In this document: positions 34,752 through 41,906 of the stretch, in pieces | Layout: every line of letters starts with the position of its first letter | How positions within the stretch are numbered: the first letter of the stretch is position 1 | Assembly: GCF_026626705.1 (NCBI RefSeq) | Contig: NZ_JAPNKC010000001.1 | Location: forward strand, 9,194,001-9,258,000 | DNA: 64,000 nt | Direction: 5' to 3' | Source of the DNA: Pyxidicoccus sp. MSG2 | Lineage (GTDB): Bacteria; Myxococcota; Myxococcia; Myxococcales; Myxococcaceae | Notes under the pieces: generated by a model | Database searches by the model: none | Told to the model about the DNA's origin: nothing | Seen by the model: the letters and a program-made list of their open reading frames with translations, nothing else | Program-made: the position numbers and the translations under genes

Positions 34752-34780
34752 TTGCTGGTCCCGAATGGTGAACGCTATAA
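34752..34780 (+). promoter_or_regulatory. sigma-70-like promoter of the MXAN_5187-like gene
   Basis: TTGCTG (34752-34757) and CTATAA (34775-34780) are separated by exactly 17 bases, 29-34 bases before the start codon region. This is the best-looking consensus promoter in the window. Confidence 0.6.
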
Positions 34781-34814
34781 GCGGAACCCTTCACCCTCGG
34801 GCTAAAGGATGGCG

Positions 34815-36833
34815 ATGGTCCGCCTCAAGTTCCTCGTCTTCGCATTCCTGGTCATCGGACTGGGCGTTGCTCACCTGCCGATGCTGTCGGGACCGCTGCG
34901 CGAGCGCGCCGTGGCGGGAGCCTCGTCTCAGGCCGCCAGTGGCGCCGCCGAGGTGGCGCGTCGCGTGGACGCCCGCCGCGCCGAAGTGCAGTCGCTGGCC
35001 CTGAAGCTGGCCGCCACGCCGGACGTGCTCTCCGCGGTGGCCGCGCTGCAGCCGGCTTCTCGCGCGCCCGCGCCGCGCACCCCCCGCGACCGCGGTGGCG
35101 ATGACGACAGTCCGGCCGGTCCGCAGCCCCTGACGGCCGAGCGCTTCGCCGCGGTGCGCACCGCCGCCCAGGCCGTGCTGCCCAAGGAGCTGAAGAACGC
35201 GGTGGTGGCGGTGGTGGCGCAGGACGCGCAGTTCCACGCCGTCGCGGCCGGCGAGCCGTCCTCGGACACCGCGAAGCTGGACGTGGCGGCGGTGGCGAAG
35301 GCCGGCACGACGGTGCTGGAGGCCTTCGGCGCCCCGCACGTGTTCGCGTCCGTGCCGCTCATGTGGAATGGAGACTCGCGCACCGGGCCGCTGGCCACGC
35401 TGGTGGTGGGCGCGCCGCTGGTGGACGAGGGCACGCTGCAGGCCGCCGTGGACGCGTCCGGCGTCGCGGCGCTCGCGCTGGTGAAGGGTGACGCGGTGGT
35501 GGGCGCCGCTGGCGCGGAGAAGGCGCTGGCGGAGGGTTCGCTGGCGCAGGTCGCGGCCGGAGCGAGCGGTGTGGTGCTGCGCAGCGGTCAGCTCCAGGAC
35601 TTCGGGCCGGTGAAGCTGCCCGCCTTCACGAATGGCGACTTCATGGGCGGCCAGGCGCCGCTGATGGTGGGCTCTCGCCGCGCGCTCGAGGGCACCCCGG
35701 TGGAGGTGCTCGCGGTGGCCGACACCCGCGCGGTGATGGGCGCGCTGGCGGGCTACCAGCAGAGCGCGCTGATGGGCCTGGCGGGGCTGCTGGTCCTCTC
35801 GCTGGTGTGGACGGTGCTGATGGGCTCGGGCCGCTCGGGTGACGACGTCCAGGGCAACTCCGACACGCTGAGCCTGTCGGCCGCCATGGCCGCCGCCGCG
35901 CCGCCGATGCAGGCCGCGCCGCAGCCGATGCAGGCCGCGCCGCAGCAGATGCAGGCCGCGGATGCGTTCGCCATGCCTCCTCCGGCGCCGACGCCGGCGC
36001 CCCTGGCGGACCCGTTCTCCATGCCCGCGCCCGCGCCGGCTCCCTCGGCGGACCCGTTCGCCATGGCGCCTCCGGTCCCCGCGCCCATGGGGGACCCGTT
36101 CTCCATGTCCCCTCCGCACCAGGCGCCCATGGGGGACCCGTTCTCGCTGCCGCCTCCGGCCGCCGCTCCGGTGTCCCCCGCGGCGGACCGGTTCTCCGCT
36201 GCGGACCCGTTCGGCGCGCCCGACGCATTCCCGTTCCCCGCGCCGCCTCCCGCTTCGGCGGCCACGCCGTTCGCCGCGGCGTCGTCCATGCCCTTCGAGC
36301 CGGACCCCGCGGCCTTCCCGCCCGTGGAGCCCCTGACCCCGGCGTCCCCGCGCCGTGGCGCGTTCGCCTTCGAGGACCAGCCCACGGCGGCGTACTCGCT
36401 GCAGCAGGCGGCGGACCCGTTCGCCCTGGCGTCCGCGCAGACGCCGGACAACCCGGAGACGACGCGCGTGGCGGCGATTCCGCGCGAGCTGCTCCAGGCC
36501 AGCGTCCGTCCGCCGACGTCGGAAGCCATCCCCATGCCCGCGCCGCGCTCGTCGGTGGCGCCGCCCCCGGCCGCGATTCCGCTGCCCGGCATGGGCAACT
36601 CCGCGGTGGCGCTCTCCGAGGAGCAGCACTTCCAGGAGGTCTTCCGCGAGTTCCTCACCACCCGCGAGCGGTGCGGTGAGCCGGCCGACGGACTGACCTA
36701 CGACAAGTTCGTGCAGAAGCTCCGCAAGAACAAGGAGCAGCTCGTCCAGAAGTACGCATGCAAGACGGTGCGCTTCCAGGTCTACGTGAAGGAGGGCAAG
36801 GCCGCCCTCAAGGCCACGCCCGTCAAGGACTGA
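34815..36833 (+). CDS. MXAN_5187-like membrane protein with DPF repeats
   Basis: A protein of 672 aa from the ATG at 34815, whose AAGGA spacing is better than that of the ATG at 34809. A membrane segment at ~8-25 is followed by a periplasmic Cache-like region to ~315 and a second helix (SALMGLAGLLVLSLVWTVLM). A long Pro/Ala/Met-rich cytoplasmic linker has six or more DPF units (DPFSMPAP, DPFAMAPP, DPFSLPPP). A conserved C-terminal domain begins HFQEVFREFLTTRERCGEP. That domain is, to my knowledge, named after M. xanthus MXAN_5187. The role is unknown; the layout suggests a sensor or scaffold. Confidence 0.85.
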   Translation: MVRLKFLVFAFLVIGLGVAHLPMLSGPLRERAVAGASSQAASGAAEVARRVDARRAEVQSLALKLAATPDVLSAVAALQPASRAPAPRTPRDRGGDDDSPAGPQPLTAERFAAVRTAAQAVLPKELKNAVVAVVAQDAQFHAVAAGEPSSDTAKLDVAAVAKAGTTVLEAFGAPHVFASVPLMWNGDSRTGPLATLVVGAPLVDEGTLQAAVDASGVAALALVKGDAVVGAAGAEKALAEGSLAQVAAGASGVVLRSGQLQDFGPVKLPAFTNGDFMGGQAPLMVGSRRALEGTPVEVLAVADTRAVMGALAGYQQSALMGLAGLLVLSLVWTVLMGSGRSGDDVQGNSDTLSLSAAMAAAAPPMQAAPQPMQAAPQQMQAADAFAMPPPAPTPAPLADPFSMPAPAPAPSADPFAMAPPVPAPMGDPFSMSPPHQAPMGDPFSLPPPAAAPVSPAADRFSAADPFGAPDAFPFPAPPPASAATPFAAASSMPFEPDPAAFPPVEPLTPASPRRGAFAFEDQPTAAYSLQQAADPFALASAQTPDNPETTRVAAIPRELLQASVRPPTSEAIPMPAPRSSVAPPPAAIPLPGMGNSAVALSEEQHFQEVFREFLTTRERCGEPADGLTYDKFVQKLRKNKEQLVQKYACKTVRFQVYVKEGKAALKATPVKD

Positions 36834-36858
36834 CGCGCCGCCACGCTCGTGGCAGACG

Positions 36859-36895
36859 AAGGCCCGTGAGCTCTCTCGAGTTCACGGGCCTTTCT
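36859..36895 (+). terminator. terminator after the MXAN_5187-like gene
   Basis: A perfect stem AAGGCCCGTGA / TCACGGGCCTT with a 12-base loop is followed by TCTGTTCC. It lies between convergent genes. Confidence 0.85.
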
Positions 36896-36929
36896 GTTCC
36901 TGGAGTGCCGCGCGGGGCGGTTCCCTACG

Positions 36930-37349
36930 TCATGCCAGGCCCCCGTCGGAACGCACCTGCTCCGCGCGGGCCTGGAGGATGGGGCGCACCACGCCGCGGA
37001 AGTGCTCCCAGGCGCTCGGGCTGGAGGGCGCTTCCACCATCGCGAGGATGCCCGAGAGGGGCACGTCCTGCGGGAGCCACGTCGCGCGCGACACGATGAT
37101 GACGGGCACCTTCGGAAACGCCGGGTTGAGCAGCAGCTCGCCGTAGATGCCCCAGCCGCTGATGTCCGGCAGGTCCAGGTCCAGCATGAGCAGATGCGGT
37201 GGCGGGCCTGACTTCAGGGTTCCGAGCGCGTGCAGCGCGTGATTCACGATCTGCACGTCCCAGCCCTCGGCCTCGAGGAACGCGCCCAGGTTTCGGGCGA
37301 AGAAGACGTTGTCGTCCACGATGAGGGCGCGAGGGCGCGGCGACTGCAT
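36930..37349 (-). CDS. atypical receiver-domain protein
   Basis: A 139-aa receiver-like protein. Pocket residues VDDN and a putative phosphoacceptor Asp57 in LLMLDLDLPDISGW are present. The switch Ser is in VIIVSRATW, but the conserved C-terminal Lys-Pro is replaced (AMVEAPSSP), so signalling may not follow normal phosphorylation. TACACT lies eight bases before the ATG with no ribosome-binding site, suggesting a leaderless start. It lies 132 bases downstream of the NtrY-like kinase gene, a possible partner. Confidence 0.85.
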   Translation of the reverse strand: MQSPRPRALIVDDNVFFARNLGAFLEAEGWDVQIVNHALHALGTLKSGPPPHLLMLDLDLPDISGWGIYGELLLNPAFPKVPVIIVSRATWLPQDVPLSGILAMVEAPSSPSAWEHFRGVVRPILQARAEQVRSDGGLA

Positions 37350-37481
37350 GGCGGGGCAGTGTAGCCAGATTGCGCCTGCCATCGGAATCACGATGGCAGC
37401 ACCCCGTGCGCGCGTCGGTGTCGCCATCACCCCGAGTGCAGGCGGCGCGTCTGCGTCTGGGGTGGAACCTACCCGCCCCGG

Positions 37482-39161
37482 CTACTCGGCCCGCAGCCGC
37501 GCGGGGCCCAGTCCTTCCGCGCGGGGGAGCACGACGATGAAGCGCGCGCCCTGGCCGGGCTCGCCTGTCACGTCGAGCTTGCCGCCGTGCTCCTGGAGGA
37601 TGCGAGCGGCGATGGCCAGCCCCAGGCCGGTGCCGCCCTCCTTGGTGGTGAAGTAGGGCTCGAAGATGCGGGCGCGGTGCTCGGGGGGAATGCCGGGGCC
37701 GCTGTCCTCCACCTCGACGATGGCGTCCGCCTCGGTGCCCTTCACGCGCACGCGCAGCGCGCCGCCCTTCTCCTTCATCGCCTCCTCGGCGTTCTTCACC
37801 AGGTTGACCAGCACCTGCGTGAGCTGGTCCCTGTCCACCTTCGCCACCACGCCCGTCTGGAGCGACGGGAGGATCTGGATGCCCTCGGGCGGAGCGGCGT
37901 ACAGCGAGAGCACGCTCTGCACCAATTCGCCCAGGTCCACCGGCGCGAGCTGCGGCTTGGGCATGCGCGCGAAGCGGCTGAACTCGTCCACGATTCGCCG
38001 CAGCCGGTCCACCTCCTCCAGCACCACGCCCGCGCTCTCCTTGAACATGTCCGGGAAGCGCGGGTGCCGGGCCTCCTGCGCGGCGAGCAGCGTCTCCAGC
38101 GACATGCGGATGGGCGTCAGCGGGTTCTTGATTTCGTGAGCCAGCCGCCGAGCCACCTCCTGCCACGCGGCGACGCGCTCGCTGGCCACCAGTCGCTCGG
38201 TGGTGGCCTTCAGCTCGCCCGTCATCCGGTTGAACGTCCGCACCAGCTCACCCACCTCGCCGCTGGCCTCCACGGCCACCTGCGCGTCCAGGGCGCCTTC
38301 CGCCACGCGCCGCGCGCCCTCGGTGAGGGCCTCCACCGGCCGTGTCATCCACCGTGACACCAACAGGCCCAGCAGCACCGCGAAGGTGCCGCCCAGTCCC
38401 GCCAGCAGGAGGAAGGCGCGCATGACGCCCTGCTCGGCCTCGTTCGCGGCGGCACGGCTGAAGACGAAGCGCACCGTGGCCGTCTCTCCCAGGGGCAGCG
38501 TGCGCGCCATCGTGGGCGGCTCGGCGTCACCGGCGCGGGCCAGCTCGGTGTCACCGGACATCAGCGTCACCTGGGCCTGGGTGAGCCGCGCCAGGTGCTG
38601 CGCCAGGCCCTCGTCCAGCAGCACGCCGCCCACGGCCCACAGGCGCAAATCTCCATAGTCCACCGGGCGCGCGGTGACGAGCGCGGGAAGCTGGCGAAGG
38701 CCGGACGGCGTGCGCACCTCCACGCGGACCGGCACGGGCTTCGGTGACTTCTCCTGCGTGACGGCGAAGAGGGCGGGGTCCGGGTCTCCGCGTCGGGCGG
38801 GCAGGTGGCCGGAGGACAGCACCGTGCCGCCCCGGTCGAAGAGGGCGAGCACCGTCAGGCCGCGGCTGCGCATCAGCCCCTCGGCGGTGCCGGCCTGGAT
38901 GGCGCGGGTGGGGCTCTCTCTCGCCTCGCGGGCCAGGTCCTCCATGGCGGGGCTGTCCACCAGCTCCTCCACCGCGCGGCGGGCGTTGGCGCCGGAGCGC
39001 TCCAGCGACTCCTGCGCGGAGGTGATGGCCGCCGCCATGCGCGCGTCCAGCTCGCGCGACAGCGTGTCGCGCAGCCGGGTGCGGGTGGGGGGCACCACCA
39101 CCGCGAGCGGCACCACCGCGAGCAGGGTGAAGGCGAGCGCCAGTCGCGTCCTCAGGCGCAT
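37482..39161 (-). CDS. NtrY-like membrane sensor histidine kinase
   Basis: A 559-aa kinase. Transmembrane helices lie at ~7-25 and ~255-275, with a ~230-residue periplasmic sensor. HAMP (RWMTRPVEALTEGARRVAEG) and the NtrY-type H box RRLAHEIKNPLTPI follow. Then come the N box VLVNLVKNAEEAM, G1 DSGPGIP, F box EPYFTTK and G2 GTGLGLAI. It lies 10 bases downstream of the binding-protein gene. The operon position suggests sensing of envelope or peptide signals. Confidence 0.95.
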   Translation of the reverse strand: MRLRTRLALAFTLLAVVPLAVVVPPTRTRLRDTLSRELDARMAAAITSAQESLERSGANARRAVEELVDSPAMEDLAREARESPTRAIQAGTAEGLMRSRGLTVLALFDRGGTVLSSGHLPARRGDPDPALFAVTQEKSPKPVPVRVEVRTPSGLRQLPALVTARPVDYGDLRLWAVGGVLLDEGLAQHLARLTQAQVTLMSGDTELARAGDAEPPTMARTLPLGETATVRFVFSRAAANEAEQGVMRAFLLLAGLGGTFAVLLGLLVSRWMTRPVEALTEGARRVAEGALDAQVAVEASGEVGELVRTFNRMTGELKATTERLVASERVAAWQEVARRLAHEIKNPLTPIRMSLETLLAAQEARHPRFPDMFKESAGVVLEEVDRLRRIVDEFSRFARMPKPQLAPVDLGELVQSVLSLYAAPPEGIQILPSLQTGVVAKVDRDQLTQVLVNLVKNAEEAMKEKGGALRVRVKGTEADAIVEVEDSGPGIPPEHRARIFEPYFTTKEGGTGLGLAIAARILQEHGGKLDVTGEPGQGARFIVVLPRAEGLGPARLRAE

Positions 39162-39171
39162 GGCGGTCTCC

Positions 39172-40542
39172 TCACGGACGGCCTCCGGTGGCCGTGCCCT
39201 CCTGGGGCGCCAGGTGCAGCCCGTCCACCCACGGCAGGCCCTGCGCGTCGAAGCGCAGCCCGCCCACTTCCGGCGCGAGGCGCACGCCCAGGCCCTGTGC
39301 GTACAGCGGCACCAGCGGCACGGATGGGGCCAGCGCCAGGGCCCGCTCGCGCACTCGGGTGTCCCGCGCGCCCGCGTCCGCCAGCGCGCCGATGGCCGGC
39401 AGCTCCACGCCGAGCAGGTCCCTGCGCCCGGCCGCGTCCAGCACCACCGCCAGCGCGGGGCCGGGCACGGGCGGCAGCAGCAGGGCGTGCAGCATCAGCT
39501 CGAAGTCGCCCTTCGCCCAGCGCGCGCGCAGCGCCGAGCGCGGCATCGGCTCCAGCGCCACGGTGTAGCCGCGCTCGTGCAGCTTCACCTGGATGCGCTC
39601 CGCCACCGCGCGTTGGTCGTCCAGCGAGGCGTCGTAGAGGAGCGTCACCGTGCGCGGCGTGCTCGGGGCGGGAGGCGCGGGGCGCGGCCGGGGGCCCTGC
39701 GGCATCAGCGCGGGCGGCAGCAGGTGCGGCATGGGCTGCGCCGGGGCATGGACGAAGAGGCGGGTGAGGTCCTCGCGGTCGATGGCGCTCTCCACCGCCT
39801 GCCGGAAGTCCGCGGGCAGCTTGCGGGGAGCGAAGGCCAGGAAGGTGGCGTAGTAGGGCGTGCCCGCCGTGGTGTCCGTCTCCGAGGAGACGCCCAGCTC
39901 CAACTGCACCTGCCGGGAGGACCACAGCCGCGCCAGGCCCCGCTCATCCGTGCCGGTGAGCAGCAGCCGGTCCAGGTACGGCCGGCCCTGGGGCCAGGCG
40001 AGCTGCGCCTCCAGCGTGCCCCGCCCCACGGCGCTGAAGGGGCCCTGGCCGGGGGACGACGCGGGCGCGGCGAGCGCCGGGTGGCACAGCGCGCGCTCCA
40101 GGTCCGGCCAGGGGAAGGACAGCGTCAGCTCCACCGTGGCGCCCTGGGTACTCACCTGCCGTGCCTCGCCGCGCACCGGGTAGAGCAGGGCGCGGTAGGG
40201 CGAGGCGTTTTCGGCGCTGGCCAGCCGCATCCACGCGCGGGCCAGTGCGCCGGCGGTGGCGGCGTTGGCCAGCGTGAGGCGCACGGACTGGGGCGTGGGG
40301 CGCGACAGCTCGCGGGCGAGCGCGGGGAGGATGGTGCCATCCGGCATGGCGCGACACACCGGGCGCGAGAGCAGCCCCAGCAGCGTGGCCTCCAGGGGCG
40401 TGTCGGCGAGCGCGGGCTCCCCCACCTCGGGAGGACCGTCGTGGGCGACGCGCAGCTCGCCGCCGTAGCGCGGACGTCCGGCCGCCAGCGCGGACGCGGA
40501 GGAGAGGAACAACACGCATGCGAGAGCGGAGCGGACCGTCAT
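39172..40542 (-). CDS. oligopeptide-binding-like protein (SBP family 5)
   Basis: A 456-aa exported protein: signal peptide (VRSALACVLFLSSASALAA), then RPRYGGELRVAHDG, the usual start of family-5 solute-binding proteins. Also present are DREDLTRLFVHAPAQPMP and ALPL-like C-terminal segments. No permease or ATPase genes are nearby, so it may deliver ligand to the downstream NtrY-like sensor rather than a transporter. The start overlaps the FG-GAP gene stop by four bases (ATGA). Confidence 0.9.
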   Translation of the reverse strand: MTVRSALACVLFLSSASALAAGRPRYGGELRVAHDGPPEVGEPALADTPLEATLLGLLSRPVCRAMPDGTILPALARELSRPTPQSVRLTLANAATAGALARAWMRLASAENASPYRALLYPVRGEARQVSTQGATVELTLSFPWPDLERALCHPALAAPASSPGQGPFSAVGRGTLEAQLAWPQGRPYLDRLLLTGTDERGLARLWSSRQVQLELGVSSETDTTAGTPYYATFLAFAPRKLPADFRQAVESAIDREDLTRLFVHAPAQPMPHLLPPALMPQGPRPRPAPPAPSTPRTVTLLYDASLDDQRAVAERIQVKLHERGYTVALEPMPRSALRARWAKGDFELMLHALLLPPVPGPALAVVLDAAGRRDLLGVELPAIGALADAGARDTRVRERALALAPSVPLVPLYAQGLGVRLAPEVGGLRFDAQGLPWVDGLHLAPQEGTATGGRP

Positions 40543-41906
40543 GGCGCACCGTGGCGCAGGAGGAAGAGCTCGCCGGTGCCGTCCGGCTTCGACAGGCCCA
40601 CCACCACCTCGCGGCGCTTGTCGCCGTCCAGGTCGGCCGTCACCACGTACAGCGCGCGGCCCGGAGGCAGCGCGCCCTGCCACAGCGGTTCGTGCGCGGT
40701 GGGGTCGTCCCCATTGGAGGCGAACACGCGCAACACATCCGGCGACGGCTGGAGCTGCGGCGAGGTGGTGAGCAACTCCGGCGGCCCGTCACCGTCCACG
40801 TCGCCCAGCGCACTGCCCGCGCCCAGGCCCGTCAGCCGTGAGGGCGCCGCGCCTGCGCGCGCGTAGAGGGACGCGGAGCCGTCCGGGTGGACGAAGAGCA
40901 GCCGCGACGCGGAGAAGCTCGCGGTGGTGAAGGGCGCGGTCACCGTCAGGGTGCGCCCGTCCGCCAGCCGCACCTCCGGAGCGAAGGCCGTCTGTCCGGG
41001 GACGAAGCTCCCGCGCTCGCCCGGGCCCAGCGGCGCCGCGTCCTGCGTGCCCACGGGCTTCAGCATGCCGCGCGCCACGTCCAGTGTGAGCACCTCCCCG
41101 TGCGCGTGCCGGGTGCTCCACGCGGCCAGGCGCGGCGGACCCGTCAGCACGGCGAGCGCACCGAAGGGCTCGCGGGTGGTGGCATTGCCGGGAGGCAGCG
41201 CATCCAGCTCGCGCCGTGCCAGCAGCCGCCCGTCCGCGGCGAAGACGGACACGTCGGACTCGGTGAGGGCGGCGACCTCGTCCCTGCCGTCCCCATCCAG
41301 GTCTCCCGTGGCCAGCGCCGCGAGCGGATGCTCCAGCCGCGCCAGCACCGCGCCGAGCAGTCGCACGCCCCGGGGGGCGGTGCCATTCGTCGGAGGAACC
41401 GCCGGTCCCCCCACGGACGCCAGCGCCAGCACGGCCGCGTCCGCCTCCACCGCCTGCGCCAGCGCGCCCGCGGGCTTCGGCGGGCGGGTGGCCGCGCGGC
41501 CGGACCAGAAGTTCACCCACGTGCCCAGCGCGTCGCCGCGCGCGCGCAACTCACCGGCCTCCACGTCCAGCGTGAGGCGCACCAGCGTGCGCGCCCCCTG
41601 CGCACGGGCAGCGGCCTCCGCGGCCTCGGCCGAGGGCGCGTCCACCACCACCGGCGCCAGATTCAAGGCGGACAGTCGCGCGGCGAGCACGCTGCCCACG
41701 GCGCGCCGCAGCTCGGCGGTGCCTCCGGAGAGGTGCAGGGCCACGGGCGCCTCCGCGGGGAGCGCGCGCACCGCCTCCGCCAGCGACTTCGCGAGGCTGT
41801 CGACGGCGGAGGCGTCCTGCGGGGTGGAAGCGGCGGGAGCGGGCCGCGGGGCGGCGACGAGCGCGGCCAGCAGCGGGGCGAGGAGCAGGGCTCGGCTTCG
41901 GCTCAC
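40539..41906 (-). CDS. FG-GAP/VCBS-repeat exported protein
   Basis: A 455-aa protein with GTG start, signal peptide (RALLLAPLLAALVAAPRPAPA), an alpha/beta region (SLAEAVRALPAEAPVALHLS), then repeats with calcium-binding loops: GDLDGDGRDEVAAL, GDVDGDGPPELL, and ADLDGDKRREVVVGL. These form a beta-propeller like FG-GAP proteins. GTG at 41906 overlaps the PBP1A stop (GTGA). It is the second gene of the coupled envelope set. Confidence 0.88.
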   Translation of the reverse strand: MSRSRALLLAPLLAALVAAPRPAPAASTPQDASAVDSLAKSLAEAVRALPAEAPVALHLSGGTAELRRAVGSVLAARLSALNLAPVVVDAPSAEAAEAAARAQGARTLVRLTLDVEAGELRARGDALGTWVNFWSGRAATRPPKPAGALAQAVEADAAVLALASVGGPAVPPTNGTAPRGVRLLGAVLARLEHPLAALATGDLDGDGRDEVAALTESDVSVFAADGRLLARRELDALPPGNATTREPFGALAVLTGPPRLAAWSTRHAHGEVLTLDVARGMLKPVGTQDAAPLGPGERGSFVPGQTAFAPEVRLADGRTLTVTAPFTTASFSASRLLFVHPDGSASLYARAGAAPSRLTGLGAGSALGDVDGDGPPELLTTSPQLQPSPDVLRVFASNGDDPTAHEPLWQGALPPGRALYVVTADLDGDKRREVVVGLSKPDGTGELFLLRHGAP

